Origin: Streptomyces sp. NBC_01485
GTDB taxonomy: Bacteria; Actinomycetota; Actinomycetes; Streptomycetales; Streptomycetaceae
Assembly (NCBI RefSeq): GCF_036227125.1
Contig: NZ_CP109435.1
Location: 1,674,001-1,738,000, forward strand
Length of the DNA: 64,000 nt
Direction of reading: 5' to 3'
Shown: piece after piece, positions 1-8,710 of the stretch
Numbering within the stretch: the stretch's first letter is position 1
Layout: the number at the start of each line of letters is the position of its first letter
Notes under the pieces: generated by a model
Told to the model about the DNA's origin: nothing
What the model saw: only the letters and a program-made list of their open reading frames with translations
Databases searched by the model: none
Made by a program: the position numbers and the translations under genes

Positions 1-765
1 ATCTCCAGCCCCGCCCGGCGCTTCGTGCGCGCCGACGTCCCGGAGCCGGCCGGGGGACCCGGGCCGTCCGGGCTGCCGGACCCGACCGTTCTGCTCGACC
101 CGTGCCCGCCGGGCCTGCGGATGCCGGACGGCGAAGCGGGCGTGCCGATCAGGTACGTGCCCTACAGCGGGGGCGCCGAGACGCCGGCCTGGGTGCGGGC
201 GGACCCCGGCCCGGGAGCCGGGCGGCGACGGGTCGCCGTCTCGCTGGGCAACACGCCGGCCCTGCACGGCGGGCCCTTCGTCCGCGGCCTGCTGCACGCC
301 CTCGCCGCCCGCCGTGACGCCGAGATCCTCGTCACACTGCCGCGGCCGTACCGCGCGGCGGTCGGGCCGCTGCCGGGGAACGTGACGGTCGTCGACCCGC
401 TGCCCCTGCACCTGTTCCTCGGGACCTGCGACGCGATGGTCCACCACGGCGGCGCCGGCACGGCGATGACCGCCACCGCGTTCGGACTGCCGCAGCTGGT
501 GCTGCCGCAGCTGGCGGACCACTTCCCGCTGGCCGACCGGCTCGCCGCGACCGGGGCGGGACTGTCCTTCGACACCGCGGCGCGGCAGGACGACCCGCAG
601 GTCGTCGGCCGGGCCCTGGACGAGCTGCTGTCCGACCCGCGCTACGCCGAGTCGGCCCGCCGGCTGGCCGCGGAGATGGCCGCGATGCCGTCCCCCGCCA
701 CCGTGGCCGCCGATCTGGAGCGACGGGCGGGAGCAGCCACGAAACCGAGAGAGGCGAGCGTGTAG
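1..765 (+). CDS. Glycosyltransferase, GT1 family (5' end outside window)
   Basis: C-terminal part of an antibiotic-type GT1 glycosyltransferase, which transfers a dTDP-deoxysugar to a polyketide aglycone or a growing saccharide. The frame is open from base 1, so the true start lies upstream; the GTG at 25 is probably internal. The visible 254 codons contain the nucleotide-sugar signature HHGGAGTAMTA followed by GLPQLVLPQLADH, the donor-binding half of the GT-B fold. Full-length relatives are about 370-400 residues, so roughly a third is missing. The stop TAG shares its G with the GTG of the next gene, so the two are translationally coupled. The specific donor and acceptor cannot be told from sequence alone. 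Confidence 0.9.
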   Translation: MSSPARRFVRADVPEPAGGPGPSGLPDPTVLLDPCPPGLRMPDGEAGVPIRYVPYSGGAETPAWVRADPGPGAGRRRVAVSLGNTPALHGGPFVRGLLHALAARRDAEILVTLPRPYRAAVGPLPGNVTVVDPLPLHLFLGTCDAMVHHGGAGTAMTATAFGLPQLVLPQLADHFPLADRLAATGAGLSFDTAARQDDPQVVGRALDELLSDPRYAESARRLAAEMAAMPSPATVAADLERRAGAATKPREASV

Positions 766-1346
766 TGCACATCGAGGAAATGACCCTGCCCGGGACCTAC
801 CTGATCACGCCCGACCAGATTCCGGACGAGCGCGGGACGTTCTACGAGTCCCTGCGCAGCGACGCGCTGGAGAGCGTGACCGGCGTCGCCTTCCGGCCCC
901 AGCAGATCAACTACTCCGTGTCGAGACGGCACACACTGCGCGGGATCCACAGTGTGCGCATACCGCCCGGGCAGGCCAAGTTCGTCACCTGCGTCCGCGG
1001 TGCGCTGCGCGACATCGTCGTGGACCTGCGGATCGGCTCCCCGACCTTCGGCGAGCACCAGGTCAACGAACTGGACGCGGACTCCGGCAGGTCCGTCTAC
1101 GTCCCCGAGGGCGTGGGCCACGGATTCCTCGCGCTCAGCGACGACGCCTGCATCTGCTACGTCGTCTCCACCGCGTATGTGCCGGGCACCCAGATCGACG
1201 TCAATCCGCTCGATCCGGAACTCGATCTGCCCTGGGACTGCCCTGAGACCCCCCTCATCTCGGACAAGGACGCGAAGGCGCCGACCGTGGCCGAGGCCGT
1301 ACGGGCAGGCCTGCTGCCCCGATTCAGCAAGGCAGGGACACCGTGA
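765..1346 (+). CDS. dTDP-4-keto-6-deoxyhexose 3,5-epimerase (RmlC family)
   Basis: Cupin epimerase of 193 aa that inverts C5 (and/or C3) of dTDP-4-keto-6-deoxyhexoses, opening the route to L-configured sugars. The RmlC hallmarks are present: RGIH (catalytic His), a V-D-L-R-x-G-S-P-T-F strand, and YVPEGVGHGF. The C-terminal stretch NPLDPELDLPW is typical of the family. The GTG start at 765 overlaps the TAG of the upstream glycosyltransferase, and its own stop overlaps the next GTG, so it sits in a tight sugar operon. It resembles the UrdZ1/LanZ1-type epimerases of L-rhodinose pathways. Whether it acts at C5 only or at both C3 and C5 is not visible. Confidence 0.92.
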   Translation: MHIEEMTLPGTYLITPDQIPDERGTFYESLRSDALESVTGVAFRPQQINYSVSRRHTLRGIHSVRIPPGQAKFVTCVRGALRDIVVDLRIGSPTFGEHQVNELDADSGRSVYVPEGVGHGFLALSDDACICYVVSTAYVPGTQIDVNPLDPELDLPWDCPETPLISDKDAKAPTVAEAVRAGLLPRFSKAGTP

Positions 1347-2476
1347 GAATGCTCTTCGTGGCGGCGGGCAGCCCGGCGACGGTCTTCGCCCTGGCACCGC
1401 TCGCCACCGCCGCTCGCAACGCGGGCCACCAGGTGGTCATGGCCGCGAACGACGACATGGTCCCGGTCATCACCTCCTCGGGCCTGCCGGGCGTCGCGAC
1501 CACCGAGCTGCCGATCCGGCACTTCATCACCACGGACCGGGCCGGCAACCCCGAGGAGATTCCTTCCGATCCGGTCGAGCAGGCCCTGTTCACCGGGCGC
1601 TGGTTCGCCCGCATGGCCGCCTCGAGTCTGCCGCGGATGCTGGAGTTCTGCCGCGCCTGGCGGCCCGACCTGATCGTCGGCGGCACGATGAGCTACGTCG
1701 CCCCGCTGCTCGCCCTGCACCTCGGCGTGCCGCATGTGCGCCAGACCTGGGACGCCATCGAGGCCGACGGCATCCATCCCGGCGCCGGCGCCGAACTCCG
1801 GCCGGAACTAGCAGAGTTCGGCCTTGACCGACTGCCCGACCCCGATGTCTTCGTGGACATCTGCCCGCCGAGCCTGCGGCCGGCGGGCGCCGCCCCGGCC
1901 CGGCCGATGCGGTATGTCCCGGCCAACGCCCAGCGGCGGCTGGAACCCTGGATGTACAGCCGGGGCGAGCGCCGCCGCGTCCTGGTGACGTCCGGGAGCC
2001 GGGTCGCCAGGGAGAGCTACGACAAGAACTTCGAATTCCTGCGCGGCCTCGCCAAGGACGTCGCCGCCTGGGACGTCGAGCTGATCGTCGCCGCACCCGA
2101 AGCGGTCGCCGACGCCCTGCGCGACGAACTGCCGGGTGTCCGGGCCGGCTGGGCGCCCCTCGACGTGGTGGCGCCCACCTGCGATCTGCTCGTGCACCAC
2201 GGGGGCGGCGTCAGCACCCTGACCGGACTGAACGCCGGTGTGCCCCAACTGCTCGTTCCCAAGGGCGCCGTGCTGGAGAAGCCGGCCCGTCGCGTCGCCG
2301 ACCTCGGGGCCGCGATCACGCTGCTGCCCGGCGAGGACTCGGCCGACGCGATCGCGGACTCCTGCCAAAAACTGCTGTCCGAGGACGGATACGGCGAGCG
2401 GGCCCGCGAACTCTCCCGGGAGATCGCTGCCATGCCCTCGCCCGCGAGCGTGCTCGACGCGCTCGAACCGGCATGA
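1343..2476 (+). CDS. Glycosyltransferase, GT1 family
   Basis: Full-length 377-aa GT-B glycosyltransferase for a dTDP-deoxysugar. The N-terminus (MRMLFVAAGSPATVFALAPL) is the usual acceptor-domain opening of antibiotic glycosyltransferases, and the C-terminal half carries VHHGGGVSTLTGLNAGVPQL, the donor-binding signature. The GTG start at 1343 overlaps the upstream stop as GTGA; an ATG two codons later is possible. With the gene at the window start this gives two neighbouring transferases, as in angucycline and anthracycline clusters that attach several sugars. Acceptor and regiochemistry are unknown. Confidence 0.92.
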   Translation: MRMLFVAAGSPATVFALAPLATAARNAGHQVVMAANDDMVPVITSSGLPGVATTELPIRHFITTDRAGNPEEIPSDPVEQALFTGRWFARMAASSLPRMLEFCRAWRPDLIVGGTMSYVAPLLALHLGVPHVRQTWDAIEADGIHPGAGAELRPELAEFGLDRLPDPDVFVDICPPSLRPAGAAPARPMRYVPANAQRRLEPWMYSRGERRRVLVTSGSRVARESYDKNFEFLRGLAKDVAAWDVELIVAAPEAVADALRDELPGVRAGWAPLDVVAPTCDLLVHHGGGVSTLTGLNAGVPQLLVPKGAVLEKPARRVADLGAAITLLPGEDSADAIADSCQKLLSEDGYGERARELSREIAAMPSPASVLDALEPA

Positions 2477-2501
2477 ACACACGAACCGAGAGGACCTCTC
2501 G

Positions 2502-3569
2502 ATGAAAGCTCTGGTGCTCGCCGGCGGATCTGGAACCCGCCTGCGGCCTTTCAGCTATTCGATGCCCAAACAACTCATCCCCATAGCCAACACGCCCGTG
2601 CTGGCGCATGTGCTGAACGCGGTCCGGGAATTGGGGGTGACCGAGGTCGGCGTCATCGTCGGCAACCGCGGCCCCGAGATCGAGGCCGTGCTCGGCGACG
2701 GCTCCCGGTTCGGCGTGAGCATCGTCTACATCCCTCAGGACGCGCCGCGCGGACTGGCCCACACCGTGTCCATCGCCCGCGGCTTCCTCGGCGACGACGA
2801 CTTCGTGATGTACCTCGGCGACAACATGCTGCCCGACGGAGTCGTCGAGATCGCCGAGGACTTCAACCGGCAGCGGCCGGCCGCCCAGGTCGTCGTGCAC
2901 AAGGTCGCCGACCCGCGCTCCTTCGGCGTCGCCGAACTCGGCCCCGACGGGGAGGTGCTGCGTCTGGTGGAGAAGCCGCAGCACCCGCGCAGCGACATGG
3001 CCCTGATCGGCGTGTACTTCTTCACCCCCGCCATCCACGAGGCGGTGGCCGCCATCGCGCCCAGCGCCCGTGGCGAACTGGAGATCACCGACGCCGTCCA
3101 GTGGCTGGTCTCCTCCGGCGCGGACGTGCGCGCCAGGATCTACGACGGCTACTGGAAGGACACCGGGAAGGTCGAGGACGTCCTGGAGTGCAACAGCCAC
3201 CTCCTGGACGCCCTGACCCCACGCGTCGACGGACAGGTCGACGCCGACAGCGTCCTCGTCGGCCGGGTCGTGGTCGAGGCGGGGGCGCGCATCGTGCGGT
3301 CCCGGGTCGAGGGACCGGCGATCATCGGCGCGGGCACGGTCCTGCAGGACAGCCATGTGGGCCCGCACACCTCCATCGGGCGGGACTGCACGGTGACGGA
3401 CAGCCGGCTGGAGGGCTCCATCGCCCTGGACGAGGCGTCGGTCACCGGCGTGCGCGGGCTGCGCAACTCGCTCATCGGACGCGCCGCGTCCGTCGGCACC
3501 ACCGGCCCGGGCACGGGCCATCACTGCCTGATCGTCGGAGATCACACCCGAGTGGAGGTCGCGGCATGA
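2502..3569 (+). CDS. Glucose-1-phosphate thymidylyltransferase, long form (StrD type)
   Basis: Makes dTDP-glucose from glucose-1-phosphate and dTTP, the first step of all the deoxysugars encoded here. The protein is 355 aa and starts MKALVLAGGSGTRLRP, the nucleotidyltransferase P-loop-like motif. It continues with VMYLGDNML and VEKPQHP. The C-terminal third (about residues 250-355) is hexapeptide-like and forms a left-handed beta helix in the long RmlA/StrD subclass, which is typical of antibiotic clusters rather than cell-wall rhamnose operons. The frame stays open far upstream, but ATG at 2502 is the only start that matches the family. The next gene starts within its stop codon. Confidence 0.95.
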   Translation: MKALVLAGGSGTRLRPFSYSMPKQLIPIANTPVLAHVLNAVRELGVTEVGVIVGNRGPEIEAVLGDGSRFGVSIVYIPQDAPRGLAHTVSIARGFLGDDDFVMYLGDNMLPDGVVEIAEDFNRQRPAAQVVVHKVADPRSFGVAELGPDGEVLRLVEKPQHPRSDMALIGVYFFTPAIHEAVAAIAPSARGELEITDAVQWLVSSGADVRARIYDGYWKDTGKVEDVLECNSHLLDALTPRVDGQVDADSVLVGRVVVEAGARIVRSRVEGPAIIGAGTVLQDSHVGPHTSIGRDCTVTDSRLEGSIALDEASVTGVRGLRNSLIGRAASVGTTGPGTGHHCLIVGDHTRVEVAA

Positions 3570-4549
3570 GGATCCTGGTCACCGGAGCGGCCGGCTTCAT
3601 CGGCTCGCACTTCGTGCGCAGCCTGTTGGCCGACAAGTACACCGGCTGGGAGGGCGCCCAGGTCACCGCCCTGGACAAGCTGACCTACGCGGGCAACCGC
3701 GAGAACCTGCCCGCCTCGCACGAGCGGCTGGTGTTCGTCCGCGGCGACGTCTGCGACCGCGGCCTGCTGCGCGAACTGCTGCCCGGCCACGACGCCGTGG
3801 TCCACTTCGCGGCCGAGTCGCACGTCGACCGCTCCCTGGAGGGCGCCGACGAGTTCTTCCGTACGAACGTCCTGGGCACCCAGACCCTGCTGGACGCCGT
3901 GCTGGAGAGCGGGATCGAGCGGGTCGTGCACGTCTCCACGGACGAGGTGTACGGCTCGATCAACGAGGGCTCCTGGACGGAGGAGTGGCCGCTGGCGCCC
4001 AACTCCCCCTACGCCGCCTCGAAAGCCGGTTCGGACCTGGTCGCGCGGGCGTACTGGCGCACCCACGGCCTGGACCTCTCGATCACCCGCTGCTCCAACA
4101 ACTACGGGCCCTACCAGCACCCCGAGAAGGTCATCCCGCTGTTCGTCACCAACCTACTGGAGGGCCGCCAGGTCCCGCTGTACGGCGACGGCCGCAACGT
4201 CCGCGAATGGCTGCACGTGGACGACCACTGCCGTGGCATCCACCTGGTGCTCAACGGGGGGCGAGCGGGCGAGGTCTACAACATCGGCGGCGGCAACGAG
4301 TACAGCAACCTCGCCCTCACCGAACGGCTGCTGGAGCTGACCGGCGCGGGCGAGGAGATGATCCGCCGCGTCGCGGACCGCAAGGCGCACGACCTGCGCT
4401 ACTCGATCGACGAGTCGAAGATCCGCGAAGAGCTCGGCTACGCGCCGCTGACCGGCTTCGAGACGGGCCTGGCCGACACGGTCGCCTGGTACCGGGACAA
4501 CCCCGACTGGTGGAAGGCCGTCAAGCACGGCACGAGCCGTGTCCTCTGA
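3566..4549 (+). CDS. rfbB: dTDP-glucose 4,6-dehydratase
   Basis: Extended short-chain dehydrogenase of 327 aa that converts dTDP-glucose to dTDP-4-keto-6-deoxyglucose, the branch-point intermediate for every sugar in this cluster. It shows the Rossmann motif GAAGFIGSHF at the N-terminus, STDEVYG with the dehydratase Asp-Glu pair, and SPYAASKAGSD with the YxxxK catalytic pair. NNYGPYQHPEKVIPLF is a 4,6-dehydratase signature. ATG at 3566 overlaps the stop of the thymidylyltransferase as ATGA. The open frame extends further upstream, but only from 3566 does the product match the family length. Confidence 0.96.
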   Translation: MRILVTGAAGFIGSHFVRSLLADKYTGWEGAQVTALDKLTYAGNRENLPASHERLVFVRGDVCDRGLLRELLPGHDAVVHFAAESHVDRSLEGADEFFRTNVLGTQTLLDAVLESGIERVVHVSTDEVYGSINEGSWTEEWPLAPNSPYAASKAGSDLVARAYWRTHGLDLSITRCSNNYGPYQHPEKVIPLFVTNLLEGRQVPLYGDGRNVREWLHVDDHCRGIHLVLNGGRAGEVYNIGGGNEYSNLALTERLLELTGAGEEMIRRVADRKAHDLRYSIDESKIREELGYAPLTGFETGLADTVAWYRDNPDWWKAVKHGTSRVL

Positions 4550-5600
4550 GCACCGGCCGGTGACCGGGCTCTCGGTCGTGGTCCTCGGAGGTACCGGTTT
4601 CCTGGGCCGCCGCATCGGTGCGGCGTGCGCCGCGGCCGGCGCCCGAGTGCACCTGGTCTCCCGCGGCGCGCCGGCCGTCCCCGCGCCGGACCTCGGGTCC
4701 GAGGGGTCGGCCGTGGGCCTGGACCTGGTCACGGCTTCGCCGCGGGAGATCGCCGCGGTCCTCGCGGCGGCCGACGCCGACGTCGTGGTCAACGCGGCCG
4801 GCCGGGCCTGGCAGGCCGACGAGGCGCAGATGGCCGCGGGAAACGCCGAACTGGTCGAGCGGGTCGTCACGGCGCTCGCCGCACTGCCCGGTCCGCCGGT
4901 ACGGCTGGTCCAGCTCGGCACCGTCCACGAGTACGGGGCGGGCGCCCCGGACGCCGCCACCGGCGAGGAGCACGAGCCCGCCCCGGTCACCCCGTACGGC
5001 CGCACCAAGCTCGCGGGCACGCGGGCCGTGCTGCGTGCCCGGCGTGAGCAGGGGGTGGACGGCGTGGTGCTTCGGCTCGCCAACGTGATCGGCGCCGGGG
5101 TTCCGCAGGGCAGTCTCTTCGGCCGGGTCGCGGCGCACCTCGGTGCGGCCGCCCAAGCCGACGCACGCGGTGAGAAGGCCGCCGAACTGCGCCTTCCGCC
5201 GCTGCGCGCGGCCCGCGACCTGGTGGACGCCGGCGACGTCATCGCGGCGGTGCTGGCCGCGGCCACCGCGCCGCAGGCGGACGTCGCCGGTCAGGTGATC
5301 AACGTGGGCCGTGGCACGGCTGTCCCGATGCGCGCTCTGGTCGACCGGATGATCGCACTCAGCGGGCTCGAGCTCCAGGTGGTGGAGGCGGCCGAGGGAC
5401 CGGGCTCGCGCACCGACGTCGCATGGCAGTGCCTGGACGTCTCCCGCGCACGGCGCCTGCTCGGCTGGCGCCCGCTGCGCAGCCTCGACGACTCCCTGCG
5501 CGAGCTGCTCGCCTCCGTACTGCCGCCGGAGCACCCCCGGTCCGGCACACCACTCGGGATCACGGCCGACGCACCGGCCGAAGAAGGGAAACAACCATGA
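4539..5600 (+). CDS. NDP-4-keto-6-deoxyhexose 4-ketoreductase (SDR family)
   Basis: NAD(P)-dependent extended SDR of 353 aa that probably reduces the C4 ketone of a dTDP-deoxysugar. The Rossmann loop is VVLGGTGFLGRRIG near residue 15, followed by VVNAAGRAWQ, LGTVHEYG and TPYGRTKLAG (YxxxK). The GTG start at 4539 overlaps the upstream gene by 11 bp. By position, between the 4,6-dehydratase and the 3-dehydratase, it corresponds to the UrdZ3/LanZ3-type ketoreductase assigned to L-rhodinose formation; that match is from memory of gene order and is not a computed alignment. A second, shorter reductase-like protein lies at 6945. Confidence 0.85.
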   Translation: MSSEHRPVTGLSVVVLGGTGFLGRRIGAACAAAGARVHLVSRGAPAVPAPDLGSEGSAVGLDLVTASPREIAAVLAAADADVVVNAAGRAWQADEAQMAAGNAELVERVVTALAALPGPPVRLVQLGTVHEYGAGAPDAATGEEHEPAPVTPYGRTKLAGTRAVLRARREQGVDGVVLRLANVIGAGVPQGSLFGRVAAHLGAAAQADARGEKAAELRLPPLRAARDLVDAGDVIAAVLAAATAPQADVAGQVINVGRGTAVPMRALVDRMIALSGLELQVVEAAEGPGSRTDVAWQCLDVSRARRLLGWRPLRSLDDSLRELLASVLPPEHPRSGTPLGITADAPAEEGKQP

Positions 5601-6901
5601 GCGACCGCAAGGACCTGGTACTCGACGGCGTCCGCGAGTACCACCGAGAAGCCTCCCCCACCCGGGAGTTCGTCCCCGGCACGACAGAGATCTGGCCGTC
5701 CGGCGCCGTGCTGGACGAGAACGACCGGGTGGCCCTGGTGGAGGCGGCGCTGGAGATGCGCATCGCCGCCGGGACCAGTTCCCGCAAGTTCGAGTCGGCC
5801 TTCGCCCGACGCCTCAAGCGCCGCAAGGCCCACCTCACCAACTCGGGTTCGTCGGCCAACCTGCTGGCCGTGTCGGCCCTCACCTCCCACACGCTGGAAG
5901 ACCGTCGGCTGAAGCCGGGCGACGAGGTCATCACCGTCGCGGCGGGCTTCCCGACCACGGTCAACCCGATCCTGCAGAACGGCCTCGTCCCGGTGTTCGT
6001 GGACGTGGACCTCACCACCTGCAACGCGACCGCCGACCGGGTGGCGGCGGCGATCGGTCCCAAGACCCGGGCCATCATCATCGCCCATGCGCTCGGCAAC
6101 CCCTTCCCGGTCACCGAGATCGCCCAACTCGCGGAACAGCACGACCTGTTCCTCATCGAGGACAACTGCGACGCGGTCGGCTCGCTGTACGACGGGAAGC
6201 TCACCGGCACCTTCGGCGACATGACGACCGTCAGCTTCTACCCGGCGCACCACCTCACCATGGGCGAGGGCGGCTGCGTCCTGACCGCCAACCTCTCCCT
6301 GGCACGGATCGTGGAGTCGCTGCGGGACTGGGGCCGGGACTGCTGGTGCGAGCCCGGCGAGAACGACAAGTGCCTCAAGCGCTTCAAGTACCAGATGGGC
6401 ACGCTGCCGGCCGGCTACGACCACAAGTACATTTTCTCGCACGTCGGTTACAACCTGAAGGCCACCGACATCCAGGCCGCGCTCGGGCTGTCCCAGCTGG
6501 CCAAGCTGGACACCTTCATCGAGGCGCGGCGGCGCAACTGGCAGCGGCTGCGGGAGGGCCTGGACGGGGTTCCGGGGCTGCTGCTGCCCGAGCCCACCCC
6601 CCGCTCCGAGCCCAGCTGGTTCGGCTTCGTGATCACCGTGGACCCCGAGGCGCCGTTCCGCCGCGCCGAGCTGGTGGACTTCCTGGAGGAACGCAAGATC
6701 GGCACCCGCCGGATGTTCGCGGGCAACCTGACCCGCCACCCGGCCTACATCGACCAGCCGCACCGGATCGTGGGCGAGCTGACGAACAGTGACCTCATCA
6801 CCGAGCACACCTTCTGGATCGGGGTCTATCCGGCGCTCACCGACGAGATGCTGGACTACGTCACCGCCTCGATCAAGGAGTTCGTGGCCGCGCGCGGCTG
6901 A
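5597..6901 (+). CDS. NDP-4-keto-6-deoxyhexose 3-dehydratase, PLP/[2Fe-2S] enzyme (SpnQ/UrdQ/E1 family)
   Basis: Removes the C3 hydroxyl of a 4-keto-6-deoxyhexose, the key step toward 3-deoxy and 2,3,6-trideoxy sugars. The 434-aa protein has an aminotransferase fold, but the Schiff-base lysine is replaced by His in SFYPAHHLTMGEGGC, as in CDP-6-deoxyhexulose 3-dehydratase (E1). The [2Fe-2S] ligands can be read exactly: C-X57-C-X-C-X7-C, running from the Cys of EDNCDAVGS to DCWCEPGENDKC, the spacing known for E1. It needs an electron-transfer partner, and none is encoded next to it. ATG at 5597 lies in the end of the upstream gene (ATGA). The frame is open further 5' but without homology. Confidence 0.95.
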   Translation: MSDRKDLVLDGVREYHREASPTREFVPGTTEIWPSGAVLDENDRVALVEAALEMRIAAGTSSRKFESAFARRLKRRKAHLTNSGSSANLLAVSALTSHTLEDRRLKPGDEVITVAAGFPTTVNPILQNGLVPVFVDVDLTTCNATADRVAAAIGPKTRAIIIAHALGNPFPVTEIAQLAEQHDLFLIEDNCDAVGSLYDGKLTGTFGDMTTVSFYPAHHLTMGEGGCVLTANLSLARIVESLRDWGRDCWCEPGENDKCLKRFKYQMGTLPAGYDHKYIFSHVGYNLKATDIQAALGLSQLAKLDTFIEARRRNWQRLREGLDGVPGLLLPEPTPRSEPSWFGFVITVDPEAPFRRAELVDFLEERKIGTRRMFAGNLTRHPAYIDQPHRIVGELTNSDLITEHTFWIGVYPALTDEMLDYVTASIKEFVAARG

Positions 6902-6944
6902 GCTGAACGGCCCTCCTACTCCCCAGAGATCGGGACGACGACGT

Positions 6945-7691
6945 ATGGACATTGTGGGAACCGGTTTCCTGGCGCAGAACCTGCGTCCGCTGGCCGGCCG
7001 GCATCCGGACACCGTGGCCCTGGCGGCGGGGGTGTCGTGGGCGAGCGGCACCTCGGACGCGGATTTCGCCCGCGAGGCCGCGCTGGTGGGCGAGGTCGCG
7101 AAGCGGTGCGCGGCCGACGGGCGGCGGCTGCTGTTCTTCTCCACCGCGGCGACCGGGATGTACGGGCTCGCCGAGGGGCCGGGCAGGGAGGACGTCCCGG
7201 TGACGCCCTGCACCCCCTACGGCGCGCACAAACTCGCCCTGGAGGAACTGCTGCGCGACACCGGGGCCGACCACGTCATTCTCCGACTGGGACATCTGGT
7301 CGGCCCCGACCAGCCCGAGCACCAGTTGCTGCCCACGCTGGTGCGGCAGTTGCGCGAGGGCGTGGTCCGCGTGCACCGGGGCGCGGCCCGCGACCTGATC
7401 GACGTCTGCGACGTCATCACCGTCGTCGACCGCCTGCTCGCCACGGACCTGCGGGCCGAGACGGTCAACGTGGCGTCGGGTTTCGCGGTTCCGGTGGAGG
7501 ACGTCGTCGACCATCTCGCAAAGGCACTCAAACTCAAGGCGCGCAGGGAGTACCACGACACGGGCGGCCGCCAGCACGTCATCTCCACCAAGAAGCTGCA
7601 CGCCCTGGTTCCGCAGGTCGCGGAGATGGGCTTCGGACCCGACTACTACCGGCGGGTCCTCGGCGACTTCACGGCATCCGTGTACGTCTGA
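6945..7691 (+). CDS. NAD-dependent epimerase/dehydratase-like 4-ketoreductase
   Basis: Short SDR-like protein of 248 aa beginning MDIVGTGFLAQNLRPL, a trimmed Rossmann motif, with PYGAHKLALEEL supplying YxxxK. Shortened proteins of this kind occur in urdamycin/landomycin-type clusters as the 4-ketoreductase acting on D-olivose precursors (UrdR/LanR position, directly after the 3-dehydratase); this assignment rests on gene order and remembered family size. ATG at 6945 lies 43 bp after the upstream stop. The frame is open upstream through non-homologous sequence. Two 4-ketoreductases in one operon fit the synthesis of two sugars with different C4 configuration. Confidence 0.82.
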   Translation: MDIVGTGFLAQNLRPLAGRHPDTVALAAGVSWASGTSDADFAREAALVGEVAKRCAADGRRLLFFSTAATGMYGLAEGPGREDVPVTPCTPYGAHKLALEELLRDTGADHVILRLGHLVGPDQPEHQLLPTLVRQLREGVVRVHRGAARDLIDVCDVITVVDRLLATDLRAETVNVASGFAVPVEDVVDHLAKALKLKARREYHDTGGRQHVISTKKLHALVPQVAEMGFGPDYYRRVLGDFTASVYV

Positions 7692-7718
7692 CAAGAGAGA
7701 GGCGACGACGCTCCCGCC

Positions 7719-8663
7719 ATGAATCACAAGAGGACGAAACGCACGACGACCTTGTTGTGCGGCGCCACGCTGCTCCTGGCCGGCGTCCAGGGGCCTGCCC
7801 TCGCGGCCCCGTCGCTCCCCGCCCAGGGCCTCCGGACCGCCCAGGACGTCCACGCGGTCCAGGCGTCCGAGGCCTCCCACACCGTCGACCTCGTCTCGAC
7901 CGCCGACGGCTTCACCGCGCCGGCGACCACCCGGCCCGGCCTGACCACCTTCCGCGCCTCGACCACGCAGGCGGGCAAGGGCTGGATCGGGCTGGCCCGG
8001 CCGAAGGACGGTGCCGGCTGGGACGACTTCCTGGACGCCCTCTCACGCGCGCTGTCCAACACGCCGTCCGACGTCCCCCAGGGGGCGAAGGACCTGGACG
8101 CGACCGCGACTTTGCTCGGCGGGCTGGTGATCCATCCCGGCCGGCCGGGATCGTTCACCCAGCACCTCGACCCGGGCAGATACCTGCTGTTCGACTATCT
8201 GGCCGTGGGCGACGCGGAGCCGCGCTATCGCTGGCTGACCGTCTCCGGCGACGCCGTCGCCCAGGGCCTGGCGCCGACCGCGACGATCGTGTCGAAGAAC
8301 GTGCCCGGAGCGGGTCCGCGCTTCGAGGTCCGCGGCACGCTGCGGGCCGGCCGGCCTCTGCGGTACGTAAACGAGATCCCCGGCCAGGTCAACGAACTGC
8401 TCTTCGTGAAGATCGCGGAGGGCACGACCGAGGCCGACCTCAAGGCGTACTTCGACGCCATGCCCGACGACGGCACGTTCCCGCCGAACTCCCCGTTCGT
8501 CTCGGCCAGCCTGGGGAGCCTGCACCTGTCCACGGGCCGGTCGTCGGTGGTGCAGGTCCCCCTGGAAAGCACCCGGTACGCCGCGCTGACCTGGTCGAAG
8601 GACGCCACGGACGGCATCAGGCTCGTCAAGAAGGGCCTGTTCACCATCGTCGACGTCGGATGA
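7719..8663 (+). CDS. Secreted protein of unknown function in the sugar operon
   Basis: 314 aa. A clear Sec signal peptide covers residues 1 to about 30: basic MNHKRTKRTTT, hydrophobic LLCGATLLLAGV, then an ALAAPS-type cleavage site. I do not recognise the mature domain. It is mostly beta-predicted, with stretches such as DPGRYLLFDYLAVGD and REVRG-like strands, and has no cysteine after the signal. It is preceded by GAGAGAGG-like purines and its TGA overlaps an in-frame ATG of the following dehydratase frame, so it is embedded in the deoxysugar operon between the 4-ketoreductase and the 2,3-dehydratase. An extracellular protein is unexpected among cytosolic sugar-nucleotide enzymes. It might bind the product or act in self-protection, but that is speculation. 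Confidence 0.85.
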   Translation: MNHKRTKRTTTLLCGATLLLAGVQGPALAAPSLPAQGLRTAQDVHAVQASEASHTVDLVSTADGFTAPATTRPGLTTFRASTTQAGKGWIGLARPKDGAGWDDFLDALSRALSNTPSDVPQGAKDLDATATLLGGLVIHPGRPGSFTQHLDPGRYLLFDYLAVGDAEPRYRWLTVSGDAVAQGLAPTATIVSKNVPGAGPRFEVRGTLRAGRPLRYVNEIPGQVNELLFVKIAEGTTEADLKAYFDAMPDDGTFPPNSPFVSASLGSLHLSTGRSSVVQVPLESTRYAALTWSKDATDGIRLVKKGLFTIVDVG

Positions 8664-8710
8664 GCCGCACGTCACGCGCACCGGACACATCGAACACGGG
8701 GAGTTCTCTG

